Below, piece by piece: positions 24,522 through 33,552 of a stretch of 40,105 nucleotides of DNA. The stretch covers positions 1 through 40,105 of the forward strand of contig JABGZQ010000103.1 in NCBI GenBank assembly GCA_018674655.1, read 5' to 3'. Position 1 is the first letter of the stretch. Each line of letters begins with the position of its first letter. The stretch comes from Fidelibacterota bacterium. Its GTDB lineage: Bacteria > Fidelibacterota > Marinisomatia > Marinisomatales > TCS55. Below the pieces are notes generated by a model. The model saw only the letters and a list, made by a program, of their open reading frames with translations, was not told the DNA's origin and did no database searches. A program made the translations under genes and the position numbers.

Positions 24522-25931
24522 ATGAACAAGACACTACTTACCATCCTCATATTGACTGGTTTTGTATTTGCCTCCGGTGGTGGCCATGGTGTTGCTCCAC
24601 ATTTGAATGGGGCGAATCTTTCCATCTTATGGGTGATTCCATTTGCTGGGATTTTACTCTCTATCGCCGGGTTCCCGTTGGTTGCACCTCAGTTCTGGCA
24701 CCATCATTTTGGAAAGGTATCTTCTTTTTGGGCCGCACTCCTCATTATTCCATTTTTAATAGTTGAGGGATTATCAATTACGATCTATGAATTACTCCAT
24801 GTAGGGCTTTTAGAATACATTCCATTTATTATTCTATTATTGGCATTATTTACCATTTCAGGTGGCGTGCAGCTTACGGGATCGTTGGTGGGAAAGCCAA
24901 TTGTTAATACCGGCGTCATCTTATTGGGAACCATATTGGCCAGTTGGATGGGGACCACCGGCGCAGCCATGCTTTTAATTCGCCCCCTTATTCGTGCGAA
25001 TAAGGATCGGAAAAGTAAAGTACATGTGATTGTATTTTTTATTTTTCTAGTTGCTAATATTGGGGGTTCATTAACTCCATTGGGCGATCCGCCTTTATTT
25101 TTAGGCTTTCTTAAAGGTGTGGATTTCTTCTGGACCACATCTGCTATGTTTCTGCCCATGCTTTTTATGGCTGTTTGTTTATTGGCTATCTTTTTTGCTT
25201 TAGATACATTCCTCTTTAACCGGGAAGAAATCCATTCTGTGCCTGTAACAGATGAAAAACTGGGTATAAAAGGATCCATTAATTTATTACTATTAGTGGG
25301 CGTAATTGGTTCAGTGTTACTGAGTGGGTTTTGGCATCCACATATTAGTTTTAGCATATATCATGTAGAGATAGAGCTCCAAAATATCGCGCGCGACGTT
25401 TTTCTCATACTCCTTACCATGGCGAGCTGGAAAATCACATCCCAAACGATTCGTGAAGCGAACGAATATACTTGGTTTCCCATTGTAGAGGTGGCCAAAC
25501 TATTTGCCGGTATTTTTATTACCATTATTCCCGCCATTGCCATATTAAAAGCAGGCACAGGCGGTGCTCTATCTTCTGTGATTAACTCAGTATCCAATGA
25601 AGCTGGCCCCATTAATTATATGTATTTTTGGGCCACGGGAATTCTATCCAGTTTTCTGGATAATGCGCCAACATATCTCGTTTTCTTCAATACAGCTGGG
25701 GGTGATGCATCTGTACTCATGGGGGATTTAAGTCAAACCTTGTTGGCTATATCTGCTGGTGCTGTTTTTATGGGCGCCAATACATATATTGGAAATGCAC
25801 CTAACTTTATGGTAAAATCTATTTCAGAGTCATCGGGAATAGAGATGCCTTCCTTTTTTGGGTATCTATTCAAATGGTCAGTACCTATCCTATTTCCTTT
25901 ATTCATTCTCGTCAGTTTTCTGTTTTTTTAA
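24522..25931 (+). CDS. nhaD: NhaD-type Na+/H+ antiporter
   Basis: The 469-residue membrane protein has an N-terminal signal-like segment (1-17) and about 12 spans. The NhaD family is recognised by G-F-P-L-V-A-P near residue 52, LASWMGTTGAAMLLIRP near 139-155, N-I-G-G-S-L-T-P-L-G-D-P-P-L-F near 179-193 and S-S-F-L-D-N-A-P-T-Y-L near 374. The Asp and Ser/Thr residues of the transport centre are conserved. It exchanges Na+ for H+ and fits with the Na+ pump encoded upstream, letting one ion gradient be turned into the other. The 134-base gap upstream (24388-24521) is divergent from nqrM and should hold both promoters; I could not identify them with confidence. Confidence 0.93.
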   Translation: MNKTLLTILILTGFVFASGGGHGVAPHLNGANLSILWVIPFAGILLSIAGFPLVAPQFWHHHFGKVSSFWAALLIIPFLIVEGLSITIYELLHVGLLEYIPFIILLLALFTISGGVQLTGSLVGKPIVNTGVILLGTILASWMGTTGAAMLLIRPLIRANKDRKSKVHVIVFFIFLVANIGGSLTPLGDPPLFLGFLKGVDFFWTTSAMFLPMLFMAVCLLAIFFALDTFLFNREEIHSVPVTDEKLGIKGSINLLLLVGVIGSVLLSGFWHPHISFSIYHVEIELQNIARDVFLILLTMASWKITSQTIREANEYTWFPIVEVAKLFAGIFITIIPAIAILKAGTGGALSSVINSVSNEAGPINYMYFWATGILSSFLDNAPTYLVFFNTAGGDASVLMGDLSQTLLAISAGAVFMGANTYIGNAPNFMVKSISESSGIEMPSFFGYLFKWSVPILFPLFILVSFLFF

Positions 25932-25934
25932 GAT

Positions 25935-26480
25935 ATGCGGATTTCAAAAGTTACGACTAAAGCTGGCGATAAGGGTGAGACAAGCTTAGGCGATGGGAAA
26001 CGGGTTTCTAAGGACCACCCAAACATGGTTTTTCTTGGCGATATTGATGAATTGAACTCCTTTCTTGGATTTGCAATTACTGTTTGCAAAGAAAAAATAT
26101 TGGTTCAGGAATTAGAATCCATTCAACAGGATTTATTTAATATGGGCGGTGAAGCATCTATTCCTGGATCGGAAATGAAATTATTGAGTGAGGATCGAAT
26201 TGTATTTTTAGAAGATTCATTAGAAAAAATGAATGAAATATTGTCACCCTTAAAAGAATTTATTCTACCGGGTGGGGACGAATTTTCTTCTCGAATTCAT
26301 GTTGTTCGATCTGTTTGCCGACGCACTGAGCGTTCCTGCGTATTCCTCCGTAATACAGGAGTGGATGTGAAAAACTGGCTGGTTTACCTCAACCGACTCA
26401 GTGATTACTTTTTTGTTTTGGCACGATTTTCAACCCAGCAAGAGGAAAGGGATGAAACCTATTGGGATCGAGAGAATTAA
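25935..26480 (+). CDS. Cob(I)alamin adenosyltransferase, PduO type
   Basis: This enzyme transfers adenosyl from ATP to cob(I)alamin, forming coenzyme B12. The 181-residue protein has the family's N-terminal ATP-binding motif TKAGDKGETSLGDG (8-21), G-D-I-D-E-L-N-S-F-L-G and the C-terminal helical core with RSVCRRTERSCVFL and V-Y-L-N-R-L-S-D-Y-F-F-V-L-A-R. It starts three bases after the nhaD stop and is likely co-transcribed with it. The B12-dependent mutase at 33553 is a probable user of its product. No cobalamin riboswitch is visible upstream. PduO, MmaB and CobO-like names are used for this type. Confidence 0.94.
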   Translation: MRISKVTTKAGDKGETSLGDGKRVSKDHPNMVFLGDIDELNSFLGFAITVCKEKILVQELESIQQDLFNMGGEASIPGSEMKLLSEDRIVFLEDSLEKMNEILSPLKEFILPGGDEFSSRIHVVRSVCRRTERSCVFLRNTGVDVKNWLVYLNRLSDYFFVLARFSTQQEERDETYWDREN

Positions 26481-26508
26481 TTGACATTTCTCCTTCGATT
26501 GTTAGATA
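26481..26508 (+). promoter_or_regulatory. Candidate promoter for nrnA-ispH-pdxST-dxs
   Basis: TTGACA (26481-26486), a 16-base spacer and TAGATA (26503-26508) directly follow the stop codon of the adenosyltransferase gene. The -35 box is a perfect sigma-70 match and the -10 box differs by two bases. A TATAAA lies a little further on (26514). The leader to nrnA would be about 35-40 bases. Confidence 0.5.
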
Positions 26509-26550
26509 AAAACTATAAAATATACCTAAATTCTCGGTCTTCGAAATATC

Positions 26551-27555
26551 ATGTTAGACTGGAAATCATTACATAAAACAATTGATGGTGCGGATAGAAT
26601 ATTACTATCCACCCATGAAAACCCTGATGGGGATGGTCTTGGCAGTGCCTGTGCCATGTACCACTACCTCCAAGGTCAGGGAAAAGATTGCCGTATAATC
26701 CATATTTCTGAACTCCCATTTGAATATGAGTTTTTAAATACAGGTCAAGCGATTGAAACATATAATGCCGATATTCATAACGAGTGGATTTCTCAAGTTG
26801 ATTTAGCCTTAATTTTTGATGTGGGTGATTACCGTCGTACGAGACAAATTGGCGAGGAATTAGCTTCTAATAATATCCATATAGTGAATATTGACCATCA
26901 CCCAGATTTGAGTGATGGGAGATTTGCAGACAATTTTATCAATATGGAGGCGGCTGCTACGGGAGAAATGGTTTATGATTTTTTAAAGGCGGTGAATGTT
27001 TATATGACGAAAGAAATCGCTGAAGGAATATATACTGGGATTGTCACGGATACTGGCTCGTTTAGTTATAGTAATACAAATCAAAAATGTCACCATATTG
27101 CTGTTGAATGTATTGAAGCTGGGGTCAATACATATCAAATTTACCAATCTGTTTACGAAAATAGATCGAAAGGTCGTGTTGCATTACTGGGTCTTATTAT
27201 AAATAAAATTGAATATAACAAGACGGGAGAACTGGCCTGGTTTACTATTGATAAATCAATGATGGCTCAAGTGAACGCCAACCAAACAGATGTAGATGGA
27301 TTTACAGACTTTGTCAGAAAAATTCGCGGGGTAGAAGTGGCGGTAATGATTGTAGAGAAAGATAATAATACCTGTCGGGTTAATTTTCGATCTAAGGGAA
27401 AGTATATTATAAATGGTATTGCAAAATCCTTGGGAGGTGGGGGGCATAAATTAGCTGCTGGGGCTGAAGCTCAAGGGTCTCTGGATGAGGTTTTGCAAAG
27501 TGTATTGTCTTCAACGCGAGCATCAATTGAAGAACAAAATAGAAAGATTATATGA
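26551..27555 (+). CDS. nrnA: DHH-family oligoribonuclease / pAp phosphatase (NrnA type)
   Basis: NrnA-type enzymes degrade short RNA fragments (nanoRNA) and hydrolyse 3'-phosphoadenosine 5'-phosphate, using Mn2+. The 334-residue protein shows the DHH motifs in order: T-H-E-N-P-D-G-D-G-L-G-S-A (21-33), D-V-G-D (90-93), I-D-H-H-P-D (114-119) and T-D-T-G-S-F near 167-172. The C-terminal DHHA1 domain ends with GGGGHKLAAGA. It overlaps ispH by four bases (ATGA). A consensus-like promoter lies just upstream. Related proteins include c-di-AMP phosphodiesterases, but the length and the absence of GGDEF or PAS domains favour NrnA. Confidence 0.93.
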   Translation: MLDWKSLHKTIDGADRILLSTHENPDGDGLGSACAMYHYLQGQGKDCRIIHISELPFEYEFLNTGQAIETYNADIHNEWISQVDLALIFDVGDYRRTRQIGEELASNNIHIVNIDHHPDLSDGRFADNFINMEAAATGEMVYDFLKAVNVYMTKEIAEGIYTGIVTDTGSFSYSNTNQKCHHIAVECIEAGVNTYQIYQSVYENRSKGRVALLGLIINKIEYNKTGELAWFTIDKSMMAQVNANQTDVDGFTDFVRKIRGVEVAVMIVEKDNNTCRVNFRSKGKYIINGIAKSLGGGGHKLAAGAEAQGSLDEVLQSVLSSTRASIEEQNRKII

Positions 27556-28412
27556 AAATCTTCATGGCAAAAGATGCTGGATATTGTTTTGGTGTTAGGG
27601 ATGCGGTTAATCTGGCATACGATACAGCAGAAAAAAATGGGGATGTATATATGCTTGGGCATATTGTTCATAATGAGAATGTGGTAAAAGATTTAGATAC
27701 CGCTGGTGCAAAAGTGATCAATTCATTAGAAGATATCCCAAATAACAATCCCATTCTTTTTCGAGCTCACGGTACGACCGTTGAAACATGGAATGACGCT
27801 AAAGCTAAACATATAAATATAGTAGATGCAACTTGCCCCCTTGTTTTGGAAATACATGCAGAGGTTAAAAAACTTGAGGCGGAAGGCCGTACGATAATCA
27901 TTATTGGCGACCATGGTCATGACGAGGTTGTTGGGATAGCCAGTCAGGTAAAAGATGCGATTATTGTATCCTCGCCGGATGAAGCGAAGTCACTTCGTAA
28001 GATGAAACAAGCTGGCGTCGTTAGTCAATCAACTCAGACTATAGAAAATGTTCAGGAAATCATTAACATCATCATGACCAAAGTATTTGATTTGCGATTT
28101 GTGAATACCATTTGTTATCCCACAAAACGGAACCAAAGTCAGATTAAAGAATTAGCAAAACAATGTGATGTTATGATTGTCATTGGGTCCTATACCAGTG
28201 CAAATTCAAAACGGCTAACAGCATTGGCAAAAGAAAGAAATGCCCATTCCTTTCAAGTGACATGTGCAAATGAGATAAACCCTAAATGGCTTAAAAGTGC
28301 TGAAATTGTGGGCGTGTCTGCTGGTGCCAGTACACCAGATAATATTATTGATGAAGTTTTAACTAAAATAAAAGAGATCGGGCAAGTCCCGGAGGAGACT
28401 ATTTATGGCTGA
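27552..28412 (+). CDS. ispH: 4-hydroxy-3-methylbut-2-enyl diphosphate reductase
   Basis: IspH (LytB) performs the last step of the MEP isoprenoid pathway, reducing HMBPP to IPP and DMAPP with an iron-sulfur cluster. The three cluster cysteines are Cys12 (G-Y-C-F-G-V), Cys95 (V-D-A-T-C-P-L-V) and Cys188 (N-T-I-C-Y-P-T), at almost the same spacing as in E. coli. The catalytic HGHDEV block (Glu125) is present. The 286-residue length is normal. It overlaps nrnA by four and pdxS by eight bases. dxs, encoding the first step of the same pathway, is three genes downstream. Confidence 0.97.
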   Translation: MKIFMAKDAGYCFGVRDAVNLAYDTAEKNGDVYMLGHIVHNENVVKDLDTAGAKVINSLEDIPNNNPILFRAHGTTVETWNDAKAKHINIVDATCPLVLEIHAEVKKLEAEGRTIIIIGDHGHDEVVGIASQVKDAIIVSSPDEAKSLRKMKQAGVVSQSTQTIENVQEIINIIMTKVFDLRFVNTICYPTKRNQSQIKELAKQCDVMIVIGSYTSANSKRLTALAKERNAHSFQVTCANEINPKWLKSAEIVGVSAGASTPDNIIDEVLTKIKEIGQVPEETIYG

Positions 28413-29289
28413 AAAAGGATCATTTGATATAAAAGTTGGTTTAGCTGAAATGCTAAAGGGCGGCGTTATTATGGATGTCATGAACGATGAACAGGCTAAA
28501 ATCGCAGAAGATGCGGGCGCTGTGGCCGTCATGGCATTAGAAAGGATACCTGCGTTAATACGAGAGGAGGGTGGTATAGCCCGCGCCAGCGATCCTGAAA
28601 TGATAAGGGCAATTCAATCAGCTGTCTCCCTTCCTGTTATGGCCAAGGTACGAATTGGTCATTTTGCCGAAGCGCAAATATTGGAAGCCATGGAAGTCGA
28701 TTTTGTGGATGAAAGTGAAGTGCTCACACCTGCGGATGAACATAATCATATTTGGAAACATGATTATAAGGTTCCTTTTGTATGCGGATGCCGCAATTTG
28801 GGAGAAGCACTCAGGCGAATTGGGGAAGGGGCTACCATGATTCGAACAAAAGGAGAAGCGGGTAGCGGAAATATTGTGGAAGCGGTGAGGCATATGCGTC
28901 AGGTTCAAAGTGATATGAAAAAATTAACCGTTATGGATCAGGACGAACTTATGGCAGTGGCGAAAGAAATGGGCGCGCCGTTTGAACTTGTAGAACAGGT
29001 GGCCAAATTGGGAAAATTGCCTGTTCCGAACTTTGCAGCAGGGGGAATTGCAACACCTGCAGATGCATCTCTTATGATGCAATTGGGTGCAGAAACTGTC
29101 TTTGTCGGATCAGGTATATTTATGAGCGACGATCCCGCACCAAGAGCGAAAGCAATTGTCAATGCGGTGACCTACTACAAAGACCCTAAAAAATTGGCGG
29201 AAATTTCAAGTGGACTTCAGTCTGCAATGAAAGGATTAGATATGTCAGAGATTCCAGAAGGTGAACGTCTTCAGGAACGGGGTTGGTAA
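28405..29289 (+). CDS. pdxS: Pyridoxal 5'-phosphate synthase, synthase subunit PdxS
   Basis: PdxS builds PLP from ribose 5-phosphate, glyceraldehyde 3-phosphate and ammonia provided by PdxT. The 294-residue barrel shows [24 protein letters not shown] with a catalytic lysine, [10 protein letters not shown] and [11 protein letters not shown] with the second lysine, all highly conserved. This is the DXP-independent route. pdxT follows after 22 bases. The start lies inside the ispH stop region, preceded by GGAGGAG, a strong ribosome site. Confidence 0.97.
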   Translation: MAEKGSFDIKVGLAEMLKGGVIMDVMNDEQAKIAEDAGAVAVMALERIPALIREEGGIARASDPEMIRAIQSAVSLPVMAKVRIGHFAEAQILEAMEVDFVDESEVLTPADEHNHIWKHDYKVPFVCGCRNLGEALRRIGEGATMIRTKGEAGSGNIVEAVRHMRQVQSDMKKLTVMDQDELMAVAKEMGAPFELVEQVAKLGKLPVPNFAAGGIATPADASLMMQLGAETVFVGSGIFMSDDPAPRAKAIVNAVTYYKDPKKLAEISSGLQSAMKGLDMSEIPEGERLQERGW

Positions 29290-29311
29290 GGCCCAAGGCT
29301 TACTGAATAAA

Positions 29312-29908
29312 ATGATAGGCGTTTTGGCACTTCAGGGGGATTATGAGAGGCATTCGCACATTTTGGATTTATTGCAATTACAATCGATGGAAATTCGCTA
29401 TCCTGATGAACTGGGAATGATTCATGGTTTGGTTATTCCTGGTGGGGAATCCACCACAATGACGGATTTAATGGATAGAAATGGCTTTTATAAACCTATT
29501 CGAAAATTTGCAAAAGATCACCCAATACTTGGGACTTGTGCTGGATTAATTATGATGGCAACTTCTGTGCCTAATTCCAGAGTTGAACCGTTGGGAATTC
29601 TGAATATTGAAGTGGATCGCAATGCTTATGGCCGGCAAGTACATTCATTTACAGATCAGTTACCAGTTCGATTAGATGGGCGTGAGACACAAGTCTCTTC
29701 TACGTTTATCCGTGCACCAAAAATTACTAGGATAGAAGCAGGAATTGAAGTTATTTGCGAATATAAAGGGAATCCAGTGGCTGTAAAGCAAGGATTACAT
29801 ATGGGATTGTCTTTTCATCCGGAGCTGGATAATGTGACATTATTTCATGACTTCATATTTAACAAACAGTTAGACAATAAACTTTCTCCAAAATTCCATG
29901 CAGCTTAA
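29312..29908 (+). CDS. pdxT: Pyridoxal 5'-phosphate synthase, glutaminase subunit PdxT
   Basis: PdxT releases ammonia from glutamine and channels it to PdxS. From ATG at 29312 the protein has 198 residues, starting MIGVLALQGDYERH, the standard N-terminus, so longer in-frame starts overlapping pdxS are rejected. The glutaminase residues are visible: G-G-E-S (44-47), the nucleophile Cys76 in L-G-T-C-A-G-L-I and the His-Glu pair in S-F-H-P-E-L near the C-terminus. It overlaps dxs by 11 bases. Confidence 0.96.
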   Translation: MIGVLALQGDYERHSHILDLLQLQSMEIRYPDELGMIHGLVIPGGESTTMTDLMDRNGFYKPIRKFAKDHPILGTCAGLIMMATSVPNSRVEPLGILNIEVDRNAYGRQVHSFTDQLPVRLDGRETQVSSTFIRAPKITRIEAGIEVICEYKGNPVAVKQGLHMGLSFHPELDNVTLFHDFIFNKQLDNKLSPKFHAA

Positions 29909-31790
29909 ACTCCTCCCCTTTATAAAATCACCTGCTGATATTCGGAATTATTCTCCGAAAGAGTTACGCCAATTGGTCGAAGAAATTCGGTTCCATACGA
30001 TTGATGTAGTTAGTGAGGTTGGAGGTCACTTATCGTCCACATTGGGTGTGGTTGAACTTACAGTAGCACTTCACAAAGTTTTAAATACACCTGTGGATAA
30101 GATTATTTGGGACGTGGGTCATCAGGCATATGCCCACAAACTAATCACGGGTCGATTTGATACCTTTCCAACCATACGACAATATGGTGGTTTGAGTGGG
30201 TTTCTTAAACGTTCAGAAAGTGAATATGACGTATTTGGTGCGGGGCATGCATCGACATCCATTTCAGCTGGAATGGGTATTGCTGAATCGCAAAAACATA
30301 CAAATGAAAATTTTAAAGTAGTTTCAGTAATCGGTGATGGTGCCATGACAGGTGGGCTTGCATATGAAGCATTAAATAATGCTGGACATTTAAGAACACC
30401 CATGTTGGTAGTTCTTAATGATAATGAAATGTCAATTAGTCCAAATGTCGGTGCAATAAACACCTATCTCACCAAGATTGCAACCAATCCGATTTATAAT
30501 AGAATTCGAGATGAAATTTGGAAACTGTCAGGGAAATTGCCAATTGGTAAAAAAACAACCCGATCCTTATTCCATCGACTGGAAGAAAGTTTAAAATCCC
30601 TATTAGTGCCTGGAATGCTTTTTGAAGAATTGGGGTTTCGATATTTTGGTCCTATTGACGGACATAATATTGATGAGTTAGTCCAAACAATTGAGCGCAT
30701 AAAAGATTTGAAAACACCTGCCTTGCTCCATATAATGACAAAGAAAGGGAAGGGTATGGGTGTTGCGGAGGAGGACCCTGTGAAATACCATGGTGTGAAA
30801 CCCAATGGTTCATCGAATGGAAAAGTAAAAACATCCGAACCCACAATATCATTTCAAGATGTATTTGGATCCTTGGCTTGTGAAATTGCCCGAAACCGGG
30901 AAGATATGGTTTGTATTACTGCAGCCATGGGAGAAGGAACAGGATTGGTTCCATTTGCCAAAGAATTTCCAAATCGGTATTATGATGTAGGGATTGCAGA
31001 AGGACACGGTGTTACGTTTGCGGCTGGGTTAGCTACTGAAGGTGTTCGACCAATTGTAGCAATTTATTCAACCTTTCTACAGCGTGCTTTTGACCATATC
31101 GTTCATGATGTTGCCATTCAACATTTACCCGTTGTTTTCTGTTTGGATCGTTCGGGTATTGCGGGTGAAGATGGACCAACTCACCATGGTGTGTTGGATA
31201 TTGCTTATTTGAAATGTATTCAAGATTTAGTGCTTGTCTCACCCAAAGATGGAAATGAATTACGTCATCTATTATATACAGCATTGGATTATCAGGATGG
31301 GCCTTTTGCCATTCGATACCCAAAAGCATCATCAGTTACATTTGATCCTCATGGGCAAGCCGAACTACTTCCCATTGGTAGTTGGGAAACTTTATTGCCT
31401 GGTACAGAAGTGGCTTTATTGGCCCTGGGTCCTCAAGTGAATGACGCATTGGGTGCTGCGAAAGAATTATCTCACTTAGGTATAAGTTGCGAGGTTGTGA
31501 ACTGTCGATTTATTAAACCAATGGATGAAGCATATTTAACCTCGATAAAAAACCGGTTTAATAATGTAATCACGATAGAAGAGGGGATAGTTACTGGCGG
31601 ATTTGGTGAAGGTGTTACAGCATGGTTGACTTTGAATGGCTATAAAGGAAATGTAAAAACTATAGGATTGCCAGATGAATATATTGAACATGGTCAGAGA
31701 GAATTATTACTGAAGAAATTTGGTGTATGTCAAGAAGCTATTATTGAATTAGTCAGATCAATAAAACAATTATCTAAAATAAATATTTAG
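29898..31790 (+). CDS. dxs: 1-deoxy-D-xylulose-5-phosphate synthase
   Basis: Dxs condenses pyruvate and glyceraldehyde 3-phosphate, using thiamine diphosphate, in the first step of the MEP pathway. The 630-residue protein contains G-G-H-L-S-S-T-L-G-V-V-E-L-T (catalytic His), D-V-G-H-Q-A-Y, the thiamine diphosphate motif G-D-G-A-M-T-G-G with downstream N-D-N-E-M-S-I, the second-domain A-E-G-H-G-V-T-F-A-A-G-L and D-R-S-G-I-A-G-E-D-G-P-T-H-H-G. All active-site regions are intact. It starts inside pdxT. Although DXP also feeds PLP synthesis in some bacteria, this organism has PdxST, so Dxs here serves isoprenoids and thiamine. Confidence 0.96.
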   Translation: MQLKLLPFIKSPADIRNYSPKELRQLVEEIRFHTIDVVSEVGGHLSSTLGVVELTVALHKVLNTPVDKIIWDVGHQAYAHKLITGRFDTFPTIRQYGGLSGFLKRSESEYDVFGAGHASTSISAGMGIAESQKHTNENFKVVSVIGDGAMTGGLAYEALNNAGHLRTPMLVVLNDNEMSISPNVGAINTYLTKIATNPIYNRIRDEIWKLSGKLPIGKKTTRSLFHRLEESLKSLLVPGMLFEELGFRYFGPIDGHNIDELVQTIERIKDLKTPALLHIMTKKGKGMGVAEEDPVKYHGVKPNGSSNGKVKTSEPTISFQDVFGSLACEIARNREDMVCITAAMGEGTGLVPFAKEFPNRYYDVGIAEGHGVTFAAGLATEGVRPIVAIYSTFLQRAFDHIVHDVAIQHLPVVFCLDRSGIAGEDGPTHHGVLDIAYLKCIQDLVLVSPKDGNELRHLLYTALDYQDGPFAIRYPKASSVTFDPHGQAELLPIGSWETLLPGTEVALLALGPQVNDALGAAKELSHLGISCEVVNCRFIKPMDEAYLTSIKNRFNNVITIEEGIVTGGFGEGVTAWLTLNGYKGNVKTIGLPDEYIEHGQRELLLKKFGVCQEAIIELVRSIKQLSKINI

Positions 31791-31798
31791 ACAATCGA

Positions 31799-33520
31799 AT
31801 GAGTTCAATTATCTTAGTATTTTTAGGTTTTACGATTCTTTACATTGGATATCGGTATTATTCTAAATTTATTGGGCAGCGTATTTATGATATTCAAGAA
31901 GAAAACCAAATTATGCCGTCTAAAGAATATGAAGATGGTATTGATTTTGTCCCAACAAAAAAACATATTTTATTTGGCCACCATTTTACATCTGTTGCCG
32001 GTGCAGCACCCATAATCGGACCCTGTGTTGCCGCTTATTGGGGATGGTTACCGGCATTAGTATGGATTTTATTTGGTACGATTCTTATGGGTGCTGTCCA
32101 TGATTTTGGGGCATTGGTTATTAGTGTGAAAGAAAAGGGAAGAAGTATTGCAGATATCGCTTCCACGACAATAAGCAAACGTGCCAGATTAATGTTTTTG
32201 ATTTTTATTCTTCTTCTCGTTTGGCTTGTTTTAGCTGTTTTCGCCATGGCCATAGCTGATTTATTCGTGGGGATTCCTGCTTCCGTAATTCCCATTAATA
32301 TTGAAATTATTATCGCCATAATGGTGGGCTATTTGATTTATAAAAAGAAAATGAACATTTTGATCCCATCCCTTGTTGCTTTAGCATTATTGTATTTTTT
32401 TATTTGGGTGGGCACAAAAGTACCCGTCGACTTTACAAAAACTATGGAAGTGCAGGAAGCGAAGAACCTATGGATTATTCTGCTATTTATATATTCGTCA
32501 ATTGCCAGCCTTCTACCCGTGTGGACATTGCTCCAACCACGGGATTATATTAATAGTCATCAGTTATTTGTTGGTTTGGGTTTATTATTTCTTGGAATTT
32601 TGGTTGCACAGCCAGTGGTTGATGCACCCGCTATACGATCATTTTCAGAACCGGATGTACCCGGTTTATTTCCGCTCCTTTTTGTTACGATTGCATGCGG
32701 GGCCATTAGCGGTTTTCATGGTCTAGTTGCATCGGGTACCTCCTCAAAACAATTAGAACATTTATCCGATGCCAGAATGGTGGGATATGGTGGGATGATT
32801 GGTGAAGGAACTTTGGCATTAGCGACAACCATCGCTGCTGTGGCAGGAATATCTTTGGTTACGCAATGCAACCTACCTTCAGTAGGGCAAGTTCCTGATT
32901 TGAATTGGGCTATTTATTATGATACTTGGGCTCATGCAAGCGGGAATAAGGCGGCAGCTTTCGTTTTGGGAGGAGGTGCGCTGATACAATCTCTTGGTAT
33001 TCCAGCACAAATGGCCAATACATTAATGGCTGTTCTTGTCATCTCATTTGCGGCTACGACGTTGGATACAGCCACTCGGATTCAACGATTTATTTTGAAT
33101 GAATTTGGTGTAGCAACACAAATTAAATCATTAACAAATCGATATTTTGCAACAGCAATTGCCGTTGTGCCTGCTATCTTTTTGGCATTTTGGAATATCG
33201 TCGACTCTGGGTCTGGAACCGCACGACAGGCCGGATGGGTGTTATGGCCCATATTTGGCGCCAGTAACCAAATGTTGGCCGCGCTTACCTTGATGGTGCT
33301 TACGCTTTATTTCTGGCAAAAGAAAAAACCGATTTTACCTTTACTTGTTCCAATGTTGTTCATTATGTTCGTTACATTGACAGCATTGGTAACCAATGCG
33401 ATTACTTTTTATGGGCATAATGGGATTTTGTTTTCCCTAACAATCCTATTAATAGGACTCATTATTTGGATGGCATATGAGGGAATGATTAAGGTGTTAG
33501 AAATTCGCAGAACACAGTAA
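31799..33520 (+). CDS. cstA: CstA-family carbon starvation / peptide or pyruvate transporter
   Basis: The 573-residue membrane protein has about 16 spans and the CstA landmarks: an early Y-Y-S-K-F-I, P-T-K-K-H-I-L-F-G-H-H-F-T-S-V-A-G-A-A-P-I-I-G-P split over residues 52-75, G-A-V-H-D-F-G-A-L near 98, G-A-I-S-G-F-H-G-L-V-A-S-G-T-S-S-K near 300 and F-G-A-S-N-Q-M-L-A-A near 490. Family members import peptides or pyruvate, often under carbon limitation; which one applies here is unknown. It is eight bases after dxs on the same strand. The name cstA is by family. Confidence 0.9.
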   Translation: MSSIILVFLGFTILYIGYRYYSKFIGQRIYDIQEENQIMPSKEYEDGIDFVPTKKHILFGHHFTSVAGAAPIIGPCVAAYWGWLPALVWILFGTILMGAVHDFGALVISVKEKGRSIADIASTTISKRARLMFLIFILLLVWLVLAVFAMAIADLFVGIPASVIPINIEIIIAIMVGYLIYKKKMNILIPSLVALALLYFFIWVGTKVPVDFTKTMEVQEAKNLWIILLFIYSSIASLLPVWTLLQPRDYINSHQLFVGLGLLFLGILVAQPVVDAPAIRSFSEPDVPGLFPLLFVTIACGAISGFHGLVASGTSSKQLEHLSDARMVGYGGMIGEGTLALATTIAAVAGISLVTQCNLPSVGQVPDLNWAIYYDTWAHASGNKAAAFVLGGGALIQSLGIPAQMANTLMAVLVISFAATTLDTATRIQRFILNEFGVATQIKSLTNRYFATAIAVVPAIFLAFWNIVDSGSGTARQAGWVLWPIFGASNQMLAALTLMVLTLYFWQKKKPILPLLVPMLFIMFVTLTALVTNAITFYGHNGILFSLTILLIGLIIWMAYEGMIKVLEIRRTQ

Positions 33521-33552
33521 ATTTATCATGTATAAATTGATGTAAAATCCAT

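Noticed and set aside
29261-29311. Longer start for pdxT overlapping pdxS
   Set aside because: PdxT proteins begin at the M-I-G-V-L-A-L-Q-G-D sequence, which matches ATG 29312.
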